Assembly: GCF_008122505.1 (NCBI RefSeq)
Contig: NZ_VSSB01000001.1
Coordinates: 1,038,891-1,102,890 of the forward strand
Length of the DNA: 64,000 nucleotides
Origin: Agromyces mariniharenae
GTDB lineage: Bacteria; Actinomycetota; Actinomycetes; Actinomycetales; Microbacteriaceae
Direction: 5' to 3'
This document shows, piece by piece, positions 1-9,759 of this stretch. The notes under the pieces were generated by a model. The model saw only the letters and a program-made list of their open reading frames with translations, searched no databases and was not told the DNA's origin. Made by a program: the position numbers and the translations under genes. Position 1 is the stretch's first letter; each line of letters opens with the position of its first letter.

Positions 1-527
1 GGGAGGTCGGCGTGCCGCTGTGGATCGCGAACGACACCAACGCGCCCGAGGTGCTCGTGGCCGTCGTGCTCATCCTCAACACGGTCATCGTCGTCCTGTT
101 CCAGGTGCCGCTCTCGCGCGGCACCCACGACCTGCGGCGCGCCGGGCGCGTGTCGGCGATCGCCGCGTGGCTCATGGCGGCCGCGTGCCTCGTCTACGCC
201 GCCGCCGCGGGCCTGCCGGCCGGCTTCGCGATCGCCGTGATCGTGATCGCCGCGATCGCGCACGCCTTCGCCGAGGTGCTCTCGCAGGCGGGCGGCTGGG
301 GCCTCAGCTTCGAACTGGCAGATCCGGTGCGCGCGGGCACCTACCAGGGCGTGTTCTCGATGGGCTATTCGCTCGGCGCCATGGTCGCGCCGCTCTTCGT
401 GACGTCGACGGCGCTCACGTTCGGGCTCGGCGGATGGGCGATCCTCGGCGCGGTGTTCCTCGCCTCGGGCCTCGGCACCTGGGCGATCGCACGGGTCGCG
501 GCCCGCACGTCAACGCCTGCCGCCTGA
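1..527 (+). CDS. MFS transporter, C-terminal part (5' end outside window)
   Basis: The frame is already open at the left edge and ends with TGA at 525-527, so only about the last 175 residues are present. They are highly hydrophobic, with roughly five membrane spans. The loop between spans carries basic residues (SRGTHDLRRAGR), followed by a helix with the EVLSQAGGW segment and a late ADPVRAGTYQGVFSMGYSLG stretch, typical of the second six-helix bundle of drug-efflux major facilitator proteins. Substrate cannot be read. The photolyase gene follows after 25 bases but has its own promoter-like box, so the two are probably not one operon. Confidence 0.7.
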   Translation, partial: EVGVPLWIANDTNAPEVLVAVVLILNTVIVVLFQVPLSRGTHDLRRAGRVSAIAAWLMAAACLVYAAAAGLPAGFAIAVIVIAAIAHAFAEVLSQAGGWGLSFELADPVRAGTYQGVFSMGYSLGAMVAPLFVTSTALTFGLGGWAILGAVFLASGLGTWAIARVAARTSTPAA

Positions 528-540
528 CGGCGGGCTCGGC

Positions 541-546
541 TAGGGT
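541..546 (+). promoter_or_regulatory. -10 box of leaderless phrB promoter
   Basis: TAGGGT lies exactly six bases before the ATG at 553 and no Shine-Dalgarno sequence fits, as expected for a leaderless transcript starting at or next to the start codon. Confidence 0.5.
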
Positions 547-552
547 CGCCGC

Positions 553-1923
553 ATGAGCGACGCGCCGTCGATCGTCTGGTTCCGCGACGACCTCCGGGTC
601 GCCGACCATCCGGCCCTGCACGCCGCGATCGAGCGCGGCGCCCCGATGGTGTGCGTGTACGTGCTCGACGAGGAGTCACGCGGCATCCGGCCGCTCGGCG
701 GGGCCGCCCGCTGGTGGCTGCACGGTTCGCTCACCGCGCTCGCGGACGCCCTCGACCAGCACAGCGGGCGGCTCGTGCTGCGGCGGGGACCGGCCGACCG
801 CGTCATCCGTGCGCTCGTCGACGAGACCCGCGCCGGCGCCGTGTTCTGGAACCGCCGCTACGGCGGCCCCGAGCGCGACCTCGACGCGCGCCTGAAGCAG
901 GCGTTGCGCGACGACGGCCTCGTCGTCGAGAGCTACGCGGCGAACCTGCTGTTCGAGCCGTGGACGATCCGCACCGCCCAGGGCACGCCGTTCTCGGTGT
1001 TCACGCCGTTCTGGCGCGCGTGCCGGTCGGCGCCCGAGCCGCGGCATCCGCTGCCGGCCCCCAACGGCGCCGACGCGATCACCCCGGCGGATGCCGCGAC
1101 CGACGACCTCGACGACTGGGACCTGCTGCCCACGCACCCCGACTGGGCGGGCGGCCTCCGCGACGCGTGGACCCCCGGCGCCGACGCGGCGCACGCGCGC
1201 CTGCGGGACTTCCTCGATGACGACCTCGTCGACTACGCCGACGGTCGCGACGTGCCGTCGGAGGCAGCCACCTCGCGGCTCTCCCCGCACCTGCGCTGGG
1301 GCGAGCTGAGCCCCTACGAGGTGTGGCACGCGGTGCGCGAGCGGCGGTCGGACGGCGCGGGCGCCTCGCGTTTCCTCACCGAGCTGGGCTGGCGCGAGTT
1401 CGCCTGGCACGTGCTGTTCCACGCGCCCGATCTCGCGACCCGCAACTGGCGCGCCGAGTTCGACGCGTTCCCCTGGCCGCGCCTGCACCCGACCGCTCTG
1501 CGCGCCTGGGAGGAGGGGCGCACCGGCGTGCCGCTCGTCGACGCCGGCATGCGCGAGCTCTGGTCGACGGGCACGATGCACAACCGCGTGCGCATGGTCA
1601 CGGCGTCGTTCCTCACGAAGAACCTGCTCGTCGACTGGCGCCGCGGCGAGCAGTGGTTCTGGGACACGCTCGTCGACGCCGACGCGGCCTCGAATCCGTT
1701 CAACTGGCAGTGGGTCGCCGGCTCGGGGGCGGATGCCGCGCCGTACTTCCGCGTCTTCAACCCCGAGCTGCAGGCGACGAAGTTCGACCCCGACGGCGTC
1801 TACGTGAAGCGCTGGGTGCCCGAGGCCGGCACCGACGAGTACCCCGAACCGATCGTGGACCTCAAGGAGACCCGGGAGGCGGCCCTCGCCGCGTACGAGC
1901 ACGTGAAGGCCGCGCGCAGCTGA
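553..1923 (+). CDS. phrB: Deoxyribodipyrimidine photolyase (class I CPD type)
   Basis: The 456-residue product opens with the photolyase alpha/beta domain (IVWFRDDLRVADHPALHAA) and continues into the FAD-binding helical domain. Recognisable FAD and DNA-contact blocks are FLTELGWREFAWHVLFH, TGVPLVDAGMRELWSTGTMH and the DADAASNPFNWQWVAGSG motif with its tryptophans, near residues 270-400. These are diagnostic for the cryptochrome/photolyase family and match class I bacterial CPD photolyases in length. The enzyme would use blue light and reduced FAD to split cyclobutane pyrimidine dimers in DNA. The ATG at 553 sits six bases after a TAGGGT box without a ribosome-binding site. A cryptochrome-like light sensor is possible but less likely. 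Confidence 0.92.
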   Translation: MSDAPSIVWFRDDLRVADHPALHAAIERGAPMVCVYVLDEESRGIRPLGGAARWWLHGSLTALADALDQHSGRLVLRRGPADRVIRALVDETRAGAVFWNRRYGGPERDLDARLKQALRDDGLVVESYAANLLFEPWTIRTAQGTPFSVFTPFWRACRSAPEPRHPLPAPNGADAITPADAATDDLDDWDLLPTHPDWAGGLRDAWTPGADAAHARLRDFLDDDLVDYADGRDVPSEAATSRLSPHLRWGELSPYEVWHAVRERRSDGAGASRFLTELGWREFAWHVLFHAPDLATRNWRAEFDAFPWPRLHPTALRAWEEGRTGVPLVDAGMRELWSTGTMHNRVRMVTASFLTKNLLVDWRRGEQWFWDTLVDADAASNPFNWQWVAGSGADAAPYFRVFNPELQATKFDPDGVYVKRWVPEAGTDEYPEPIVDLKETREAALAAYEHVKAARS

Positions 1924-1955
1924 CGGGTCGGCGGGCGCCGCGCGTCAGCCTGGGG

Positions 1956-2864
1956 TCAGAGCCGCTTCTCGAACCAGTGGTCGGCGTAGACCTCGTCGTT
2001 GAACGGCTCGACCTCGACGTAGCCCGACGACCGGTACATCGCGATCGCCTCGATGAGGCTCGCGTTCGTCTCGAGCGTGACGGATGCCGCGCCGTGATCA
2101 CGCGCGGCCTGCTCGAGCGCGGCGAGGATGCGCCGGCCGACGCCCATGCCGCGCACGGCGTCGTCGACCCACATGCGCTTGATGTAGGCGGGCCGGCCGT
2201 CGTGGAACAGCACCGCGCCGCATCCGATCGCCCGACCGTGGAGCCGGGCGAGCACGAAGCCGCCCGTCGGCTCCTGGAACTCGTGCGTGTCGGGGTGGAG
2301 GCTGCGACCGGGCTCGAACCCTCCCGGGAAGCGCCTCGCGAGCTCGGCGTAGTAGGCGGCGAGGCATGCGCGGGCCTCGTGGGACGCGGCATCCGCAGGC
2401 TCGACCTCGACGAGACCGGCGTCGAGCAGCCGCGTGACGGTGGCCATGGCCTCGACGAGCCGAGCGCGCTGGCCCGCACCGAGGGGGGCGAGCACCGAGC
2501 GGGCGAGGTCGTCGCTGCGGCGGCCGAGCTCCGCGCGCTCGGCGCGACCCCGCGGGGTCGTGCGGATCGTGCGAACCCGTGAGTCGGCGGGCGAGCCCTC
2601 GACCGCGACGAGCCCCTCGCGCTCGAGCGAGCGCAGCAGGCGCGAGAGGTAGCCCGAGTCGAGGCCGAGCCGCTCGCGGATCGCGCGCACGTCGAGGCCG
2701 TCGTCGCCGGCCTCCCAGAGCACGCGCGACGCGCCGAGCGACCGGTCGCTGCCGAGGTAGTGGTCCTGCAGCGCGCCGACGCGGGTGGTGACCGCGCGAT
2801 TGAAGGCACGCACGGTGTCGATCGCATCGCGGTCGCGGTCGGGTTCGTCACTGGCCGTCGCCAT
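1956..2864 (-). CDS. MarR-family regulator fused to GNAT acetyltransferase
   Basis: About 302 residues. The first half is a winged-helix MarR domain (VLWEAGDDGLDVRAIRERLG, then GYLSRLLRSLEREGLV, near residues 45-90). The second half is a GCN5-type acetyltransferase with the acetyl-CoA loop RGMGVGRRIL and the C-terminal MYRSSGYVEV, a fusion known across actinobacteria. It may couple transcriptional control to acetylation of a small molecule or protein; the ligand is unknown. The ATG at 2864 is preceded at nine bases by AAGG, which lies inside a CTGAC-N4-GTCAG dyad. A second ATG at 2927 would overlap the upstream gene's stop as ATGA and add 21 residues; I prefer 2864, but the upstream start remains possible. 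Confidence 0.8.
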   Translation of the reverse strand: MATASDEPDRDRDAIDTVRAFNRAVTTRVGALQDHYLGSDRSLGASRVLWEAGDDGLDVRAIRERLGLDSGYLSRLLRSLEREGLVAVEGSPADSRVRTIRTTPRGRAERAELGRRSDDLARSVLAPLGAGQRARLVEAMATVTRLLDAGLVEVEPADAASHEARACLAAYYAELARRFPGGFEPGRSLHPDTHEFQEPTGGFVLARLHGRAIGCGAVLFHDGRPAYIKRMWVDDAVRGMGVGRRILAALEQAARDHGAASVTLETNASLIEAIAMYRSSGYVEVEPFNDEVYADHWFEKRL

Positions 2865-2868
2865 ATTT

Positions 2869-2882
2869 CTGACCTTAGTCAG
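2869..2882. promoter_or_regulatory. Dyad CTGAC-N4-GTCAG over the MarR-GNAT start
   Basis: Perfect five-base arms around CTTA. The site contains the AAGG ribosome-binding sequence and ends five bases before the ATG at 2864. Its position and MarR-like symmetry suggest autoregulation by the downstream protein, which is inference. Confidence 0.45.
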
Positions 2883-2923
2883 AGATTCTTCGCACGGCAA
2901 TGCCGACGGATCGTCCCGGCGAC

Positions 2924-3475
2924 TCATCCCAGCGGATGCTCCAGCACCCAGTCCTCCTCGAGCCGGTCGCCGAGTCGGAATCGCTTGCGCCCGACCTTCC
3001 CGAAGCCGTGCTTCTCGTAGAAGCGGATCGCGCGGGCGTTCTCCTCGTTCACGCCGAGCCAGACGGTCGACGCCGCGGCGGCGCCCGCCGCGTCGATCGT
3101 CGCCGTCATGAGCGGGCCGGCGACCGTGCCCGAGCCGTGCGCGACCGCGCGGGTGTAGAACTTGCTGAGCTCGATCGCCGGTCGAGCCGACACGGCCGCC
3201 GCGGCATCCGCGTCACCGGGCTCGCCCGACGCGCCGCCGATGAGCATCGAGTAGCCGACGAGGCGGCCGTCGGGTTCCTCCGCCACGAGCAGTGTGCGGT
3301 CCGCGTCCTCGAGCCACGCCGACAGTCGCTCGACCGTGAAGTGCTCGGCGATGAACTCGGCGATCGCATCGGGCGTCGTCGACGGCGGGCAGGCGAGCGG
3401 GAACGTCTCCGCGGCGAGCTCGGAGAGCGCCGCGGCATCCGCCCGCTCGGCGACGCGGATCGAGATGTCGGACAT
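2924..3475 (-). CDS. GNAT family N-acetyltransferase
   Basis: A 183-residue protein starting MSDISIRVAERADAAALSEL, the usual opening of GNAT proteins (receptor strand and first helices). The C-terminal part has the acetyl-CoA fold signature WLGVNEENARAIRFYEKHGF and finishes DWVLEHPL. It should transfer an acetyl group from acetyl-CoA to an amine, but the substrate cannot be deduced. The ATG at 3475 fits the domain border; an in-frame ATG 57 bases further upstream would add a tail with no family similarity. The stop lies next to the MarR-GNAT gene, so the two acetyltransferase genes are likely co-transcribed. Confidence 0.8.
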   Translation of the reverse strand: MSDISIRVAERADAAALSELAAETFPLACPPSTTPDAIAEFIAEHFTVERLSAWLEDADRTLLVAEEPDGRLVGYSMLIGGASGEPGDADAAAAVSARPAIELSKFYTRAVAHGSGTVAGPLMTATIDAAGAAAASTVWLGVNEENARAIRFYEKHGFGKVGRKRFRLGDRLEEDWVLEHPLG

Positions 3476-3576
3476 GGACACGGATTCTCGCAGAGGAGGC
3501 AGTGCGTCGAGGACATGTGACGCAACGCGCACGAAGCGGATGCCGCGGGGTCCCCGCCCGCGGCATCCGCTCGCCC

Positions 3577-3628
3577 GGTCGTCGAGTGGCGACCGCCGAA
3601 GGCGGACGCGTATCGAGACGCGTCTCGA
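3577..3628. repeat. Intergenic inverted-repeat family, copy 1 (mostly half element)
   Basis: Begins GGTCGTCGAGTGGCG, has an inner hairpin CCGCC-gaa-GGCGG and the conserved core GCGTATCGAGACG followed by a short CGTCTCGA mirror. It abuts the 3' end of aceB. It belongs to the same family as the copies near 16.2, 20.7, 25.5, 49.4 and 50.1 kb. Confidence 0.75.
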
Positions 3629-3629
3629 C

Positions 3630-5333
<1,704 letters not shown>

Positions 5334-5371
5334 GGTCTTCTCCTTCAGGAGTCGGTCGACGACCGGACGGG

Positions 5372-6697
5372 TCAGTGGTTGAACTGCTCTTCCTCGGTCG
5401 ATCCGACGAGGGCGAGGGTGGCGCTGGTGGGGTTCAGCGCCGTGGCGATCTGGTCGAAGTAGCCGGTGCCGACCTCGCGCTGGTGGCGCGTGGCGGTGTA
5501 GCCGGATGCCTCCGAGGCGAATTCCGCCTCCTGGAGCTCGACGTATGCGCTCATGTGCCGCTCGCTGTAGTCCTTGGCGAGCGTGAACATGGAGTGGTTG
5601 AGGGCGTGGAAGCCCGCGAGGGTGATGAACTGGAATGCGTAGCCCATCGACGCGAGCTCGCGCTGGAACGTCGCGATCTGGTCGTCGTCGAGGTGGCGCT
5701 TCCAGTTGAACGACGGCGAGCAGTTGTAGCTCAGGCGCTTGCCGGGGAACTTGGCGTGCACGGCCTCGGCGAACCGGCGGGCCAGGTCGAGGTCGGGCTC
5801 GGCCGACTCGACCCAGAGCAGGTCGGCGTACTCGGCGTAGGCGAGCCCGCGGGCGATGACGGGCTCGATGCCGTTCTGCACCTCGTAGAAGCCCTCCGCG
5901 GTCCGCTCGCCCGTCACGAACGGGCGGTCCCGCTCGTCGTGGTCGCTCGTGAGCAGGGTCGCGGCGAGCGCGTCGGTGCGGGCGATGATGATCGACGGGA
6001 CCCCCGCGACATCCGCCGCAAGCCGCGCCGCGTTGATCGTGCGGATGTGCTGCGACGTCGGGACGAGCACCTTGCCGCCCATGTGGCCGCACTTCTTCTC
6101 GCTCGCGAGCTGGTCCTCCCAGTGCACGCCCGCGGCGCCCGCCTCGATCATCTGGTGCATGAGCTCGTAGGCGTTCAGCGGGCCGCCGAACCCGGCCTCG
6201 GCGTCGGCGACGATGGGGGCCATCCAGTCGCGCTCGCCGGTGCCCTGCTCGATCTGGCCGGCGCGCAGCAGCGCGTTGTTGATGCGGCGCACGACCGCCG
6301 GCACCGAGTTCGCCGGGTACAGCGACTGGTCGGGGTAGGTCTGCCCGCTGAGGTTCGCGTCCGCCGCGACCTGCCAGCCCGACAGGTAGATCGCCTTGAG
6401 GCCCGCGCGCACCTGCTGCACGGCCTGGTTGCCGGTGAGGGCGCCGAGCGCGGCCGACCACTGCGGGTCCTCCTGCGGGGCGAACGCGGTGCCGGTGTTC
6501 TGCTGGATGTCCTCCCAGAGCTTCTCGGCGCCGCGCCTGGCGAGCGTGCGCTCCTCGCGCACCGGGCCGCGCAGGGCGATGACGTCGTCGGCGGTGTAGT
6601 CGCGGCGGACGCCCTCCCAGCGCGGGTCAGCGTCCCACTCGAGCTGCAGCTCGGCCGCGGTCTGGGTCTGGTCGCCGGGGCGGTTCGTCGTTGCCAT
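5372..6697 (-). CDS. aceA: Isocitrate lyase
   Basis: 441 residues. It cleaves isocitrate to succinate and glyoxylate, bypassing the two decarboxylations of the TCA cycle during growth on acetate or fatty acids. The catalytic [14 protein letters not shown] loop (general-acid cysteine, about residues 200-215) and the second active-site stretch [14 protein letters not shown] (about 320-335) are intact, as is DAEAGFGG metal/substrate binding. The length matches the classical bacterial enzyme (430-440). The ATG at 6697 follows AAGGAG. It heads the aceA-aceB operon, and the 199-base upstream region holds a 23-bp palindrome. A RamB-like regulator at 14.7 kb is a plausible controller. Confidence 0.96.
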   Translation of the reverse strand: MATTNRPGDQTQTAAELQLEWDADPRWEGVRRDYTADDVIALRGPVREERTLARRGAEKLWEDIQQNTGTAFAPQEDPQWSAALGALTGNQAVQQVRAGLKAIYLSGWQVAADANLSGQTYPDQSLYPANSVPAVVRRINNALLRAGQIEQGTGERDWMAPIVADAEAGFGGPLNAYELMHQMIEAGAAGVHWEDQLASEKKCGHMGGKVLVPTSQHIRTINAARLAADVAGVPSIIIARTDALAATLLTSDHDERDRPFVTGERTAEGFYEVQNGIEPVIARGLAYAEYADLLWVESAEPDLDLARRFAEAVHAKFPGKRLSYNCSPSFNWKRHLDDDQIATFQRELASMGYAFQFITLAGFHALNHSMFTLAKDYSERHMSAYVELQEAEFASEASGYTATRHQREVGTGYFDQIATALNPTSATLALVGSTEEEQFNH

Positions 6698-6837
6698 CGT
6701 GGTGCTCCTTCGGTGCAGCGTGCGGATGCTTCGGTGTTCCGTCGGGCGTCGTCTCCGGTGCCGTCCGGGGGTCTGTGCATCCATGCTGCGCCGGGCTCGA
6801 GGGGCCGGACCGACGATTCGGGGGGTGAACTTCCGCG

Positions 6838-6860
6838 CTTCTTCCGCGCCGCGGAAGAAG
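6838..6860. promoter_or_regulatory. 23-bp palindrome between response regulator and aceA
   Basis: Arms CTTCTTCCGCG and CGCGGAAGAAG flank a single central base. It lies 37 bases beyond the response-regulator stop and about 140 bases upstream of aceA. A related AACTTCCGCG lies at 6828-6837. It could be an operator for aceA or a factor-independent terminator; no T-tract follows. Confidence 0.5.
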
Positions 6861-6896
6861 CGGCGCCCCAGGCGTGCTGACGGCGCGAAAGCCTCC

Positions 6897-7598
6897 CTAG
6901 GAGGCGTCGCCCGGGAGCACGAGGCCCGACTCGTAGGCGAGGACCACCGCCTGCACCCGGTCGCGCACCCCGAGCTTGGCGAGCAGGCGCGTGACGTGCG
7001 CCTTGACGGTCGCCTCGCTGAGGAAGAGCCGCTGCCCGACCTCCTGGTTCGAGAGGCCGCGGGCGATGAGCAGCCACACCTCGCGTTCGCGCGGCGTCAG
7101 GTCGGGCGCCGGGTCGGATGCCGCGCCGGGCGCGGGTGCGGCGAGGTAGCGCTCGATCAGTCGGCGGGTGAGCGCCGGCGCGAGGAGCGCCTCACCGCGA
7201 GCGACGGTGCGGACGCCGTCGACGAGCCGCTCAGGCGGTGCGTCCTTCAGCAGGAAGCCCGACGCGCCGGCCTCGAGGGCGCGGTAGACGTACTCGTCGA
7301 GGTCGAAGGTGGTGAGCACGAGCACGCGCGGGGCATCCGCGGTCGCGGCGATGCGGGCCGTCGCCTCGATGCCGTCCATGCCGGGCATGCGGATGTCCAT
7401 GAGCACGACGTCGGGGCGCAGCATCCGTGCCGCTTCGACGGCGGCGGCCCCGTCGGCGGCCTCGCCGACCACCTCGAGGTCGGCCGCCTCGAGGAGGCCC
7501 ACGACGCCCGAGCGCACCAGCGCGTGGTCGTCGGCCACGAGCACGCGGGGCGCTCGTCCCGCACCGGTCGGCGCCCCGCCGTCGCCGGGCGGAGTCAC
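6897..7598 (-). CDS. NarL/LuxR-family response regulator
   Basis: 233 residues from a GTG at 7598 that overlaps the kinase stop as GTGA. The receiver domain begins [20 protein letters not shown] and carries the phospho-acceptor aspartate in [13 protein letters not shown] (about residue 70), with the conserved threonine and lysine in LTTF and FLLKDAPP. The DNA-binding domain is [20 protein letters not shown] with [21 protein letters not shown] near the C-terminus. With the adjoining DesK-type kinase it forms a two-component system. The target genes and stimulus are not evident. A longer in-frame start exists upstream but the overlap start is preferred. Confidence 0.92.
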   Translation of the reverse strand: MTPPGDGGAPTGAGRAPRVLVADDHALVRSGVVGLLEAADLEVVGEAADGAAAVEAARMLRPDVVLMDIRMPGMDGIEATARIAATADAPRVLVLTTFDLDEYVYRALEAGASGFLLKDAPPERLVDGVRTVARGEALLAPALTRRLIERYLAAPAPGAASDPAPDLTPREREVWLLIARGLSNQEVGQRLFLSEATVKAHVTRLLAKLGVRDRVQAVVLAYESGLVLPGDAS

Positions 7599-8818
7599 GA
7601 CGACCCCGCAGGCAGCTCGGCGTGCACGCGCCATCCGCCGTCATCGGTGGGGCCGGCGTCGAGCGTGCCGCCGTACACCCGCACGCGCTCGCCCATGCCG
7701 GGCAGGCCGCGGCCACTTCCGCGGACGTCGCCGGCGGCGCCCGAGGCGGGCGGGCCGTTCACCACCTCGACCGTGACGGCGCGGTCGCCTCGCTCGACGC
7801 GCACCGACACGTCGGCGCCCGGTGCGTGCTTGCGCACGTTCGTGAGCGACTCCTGCACGAGGCGATACACGGCGAGCCCGAGCCCGTCGGGGACGCCTGC
7901 GACCTCGTCGCCGACCTCGAGCCGGCACGGATGCCCCGCCGCCACCGTCTCGGCGACGAGGTCGGCGAGTCCCGACACCCCGGGCTGCGGTGCGTAGGCC
8001 GCGCCGTCCTCGCGCAGCACGCCGAGCAGGTGCCGCATCTCGTCGAGGGCCTCCTGCGCGGTGCGGCGGGTGAGCTGGAGATGTCGCCGCGAACGCTCGA
8101 CGTCCCTGTCGAGGAACTGCTCGGCAGCGCCCGCCTGCAGCGCGACGATCGACAGGGCGTGCGCGACGATGTCGTGCAGCTCGCGCGCGATGCGGGTGCG
8201 CTCGGAGGCCACCGCATCGGCGGCGAGCCGGTCGGAACTGTCGCGCGTCCGCTGCAGCGTGAGTGCGCGATGCCGCACGAGACGACCCGCAGCCCACGTC
8301 GCGCCCACGAAGAACACGAGGAACACGGTTCCGGCGGTCTCGATGCCGGGCGAGCCGAAGTACCCGAGCACGTGCGCGGCGAGCATCGCCGCGATCGGCA
8401 CGAGTCCGAGCATCGCACCGAGCCACCACGCGGCGATGCGCTCTGCCACAGTGAAGGTCGCGACGAGCAGGCTCGGGAACGGGTTGAACGTGGCATCCGC
8501 GCCCGCGATCGCCGCGTGCAGCGTCAGGGCGGCCGCGACGACGAGCATCACGAGGGCGGGGAACCGCCGCCGCACGACGAGCGGCGCCGAGATCGCGAGC
8601 GCGAACCCGAACTGCCCCATGGGGTTCGTCGACGGCACGAGCAGCGCCTCGAGCGACGCCCAGAGTGCGATGCCGCCCGCGATCGCGAGGTCGAGCGGCG
8701 AAGTCCATGACCGCCAGTCGCGCAGGAGACCGAGGATGCCCCGGGCGCCGCGACCGCGCCCCGTCGTGCGGGTGGGGGCATCGCGCGTTCGCGCGGAAGC
8801 GGTCTCCTGGGTCGGCAC
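7595..8818 (-). CDS. Sensor histidine kinase, NarL/DesK-partner type
   Basis: 407 residues. The N-terminal 170 residues contain four to five membrane spans. The dimerisation/phosphoacceptor helix has ERTRIARELHDIVAHALSIV with the phosphorylated His in ELHD (HisKA_3), and the C-terminal HATPase has the N box ESLTNVRKH and G box GRGLPGMGERV. No extracytoplasmic loop is long enough for a classical sensor domain, suggesting sensing within or near the membrane. The GTG start at 8818 lies six bases behind a TAGCAT box, so the message is probably leaderless. The stop overlaps the response-regulator start, indicating translational coupling. Confidence 0.9.
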   Translation of the reverse strand: MPTQETASARTRDAPTRTTGRGRGARGILGLLRDWRSWTSPLDLAIAGGIALWASLEALLVPSTNPMGQFGFALAISAPLVVRRRFPALVMLVVAAALTLHAAIAGADATFNPFPSLLVATFTVAERIAAWWLGAMLGLVPIAAMLAAHVLGYFGSPGIETAGTVFLVFFVGATWAAGRLVRHRALTLQRTRDSSDRLAADAVASERTRIARELHDIVAHALSIVALQAGAAEQFLDRDVERSRRHLQLTRRTAQEALDEMRHLLGVLREDGAAYAPQPGVSGLADLVAETVAAGHPCRLEVGDEVAGVPDGLGLAVYRLVQESLTNVRKHAPGADVSVRVERGDRAVTVEVVNGPPASGAAGDVRGSGRGLPGMGERVRVYGGTLDAGPTDDGGWRVHAELPAGSS

Positions 8819-8824
8819 GGTCCG

Positions 8825-8830
8825 ATGCTA
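8825..8830 (-). promoter_or_regulatory. -10 box of leaderless kinase promoter
   Basis: TAGCAT on the minus strand, six bases before the GTG at 8818; no ribosome-binding site. Confidence 0.45.
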
Positions 8831-8981
8831 CGTGGGCGCGCACCTCGGGCGACAGCGACGAAGGTCGACATCCGCACCGCCCGAGGTCGACGTCGGATGC
8901 CGCCGCGAGGCGCCTGCGGTCGAGCCGCGCGTCGCGGCATCCGTCGACCCGCGGCCGATGTCGCGGCCGGCGGCCGGTCCG

Positions 8982-8987
8982 TACGTT
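8982..8987 (+). promoter_or_regulatory. Possible -10 box for the 9038 gene
   Basis: TACGTT, about 50 bases before the ATG at 9038. It sits inside the GC-rich arms GGCCGGC and GCCGGCC. Confidence 0.25.
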
Positions 8988-9037
8988 CGCAGTGCCGGCC
9001 GAGATGGACCGGCTCCACCGACCAGGAAGGCTCCGCC

Positions 9038-9667
9038 ATGGCTCCCGCCACCCTCGACTCCGCCGTCGTCTCCCGCACGGCAGACGCATCGCCCGTCTCG
9101 TTCCCCCGCGACGGCCGCCTCATCGGCCGCGTGAGCGCCCGGCTGACGGGCATCGCGGCGCTCACCGCCGGCGGCCTGTCGGTCGTCATCGGCGTGCTGC
9201 AGTTCCTCTTCCCGCAGGACGAGGACCCGGCCATCGACCCGCGCACGCGGGTGATCCTCGCGATGTTCACCGTGAGCCTCTGGGCGTTCGCGGTGCTGTT
9301 CCTCGGCCTCGCCAGGTACGCCCGGTCGAGCTGGGGCGCGGTCGTCGCCGCGACCGGGACCGTGCTGCTCACGGTCGGCACCATCACGAGCGCGGTCAAC
9401 GGCGTCGACCTCGAGTTCTTCCCGATCGTCGCGATGCTCGCCAACGCCCTCTGGCTCGTCGGCGCGATCGCGCTCTGCGTCTCGCTGGTGCGCGCCCGCC
9501 GGGTGAGCCTGTGGCTCGCGCTCCCGATCCCGTTCCTGCAGCTTCCGCTGCTGTTCCTCTCGCAGGTCGGCGGAGGCGTGCCGGCGGGCATCTTCCTCCT
9601 CGTGCTCGGGGGCGTCGTGCTCGCGGGCGGCCTCGAGGGTCGCGCCCGTCGCCTCGCGCGCCGCTGA
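9038..9667 (+). CDS. Hypothetical integral membrane protein
   Basis: 209 residues from an ATG preceded by AGGAAGG. After a roughly 35-residue polar N-terminus there are six or so membrane helices (for example LTGIAALTAGGLSVVIGVLQ and VSLWLALPIPFLQLPLLFL), with a short acidic loop FPQDEDPAIDPRTR between the first two. No catalytic or transport motif is recognised. The gene is divergent from the two-component system and followed by a strong hairpin. A link to the adjacent kinase by shared promoter region is possible but unproven. Confidence 0.7.
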   Translation: MAPATLDSAVVSRTADASPVSFPRDGRLIGRVSARLTGIAALTAGGLSVVIGVLQFLFPQDEDPAIDPRTRVILAMFTVSLWAFAVLFLGLARYARSSWGAVVAATGTVLLTVGTITSAVNGVDLEFFPIVAMLANALWLVGAIALCVSLVRARRVSLWLALPIPFLQLPLLFLSQVGGGVPAGIFLLVLGGVVLAGGLEGRARRLARR

Positions 9668-9696
9668 CCGAGTTCCGTGCCGACTGCACGACGCCT

Positions 9697-9730
9697 GCGA
9701 CGGCACCATCCCCCGGGGTGGCGCCGTCGC
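9697..9730 (+). terminator. Stem-loop after the 9038 membrane protein
   Basis: GCGACGGC... pairs with ...GCCGTCGC over about 16 bp with two mismatches around a CCCGG loop, 30 bases after the stop. There is no T-run, as is common in high-GC actinobacteria. Confidence 0.5.
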
Positions 9731-9747
9731 GGTTCGCGCCGCGGGCG

Positions 9748-9753
9748 TAGCGT
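9748..9753 (+). promoter_or_regulatory. -10 box of leaderless APH promoter
   Basis: TAGCGT, exactly six bases before the ATG at 9760. Confidence 0.45.
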
Positions 9754-9759
9754 GAGCGG

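Noticed and set aside
676..1902. Long open frame antisense to phrB, and similar long antisense frames elsewhere (for example 25538-28759 minus and 56171-59326 minus)
   Set aside because: Arg/Ala/Pro-rich or mirrored translations without domains, fully explained by the lack of stops opposite very GC-rich genes; the sense strand carries clear enzymes.
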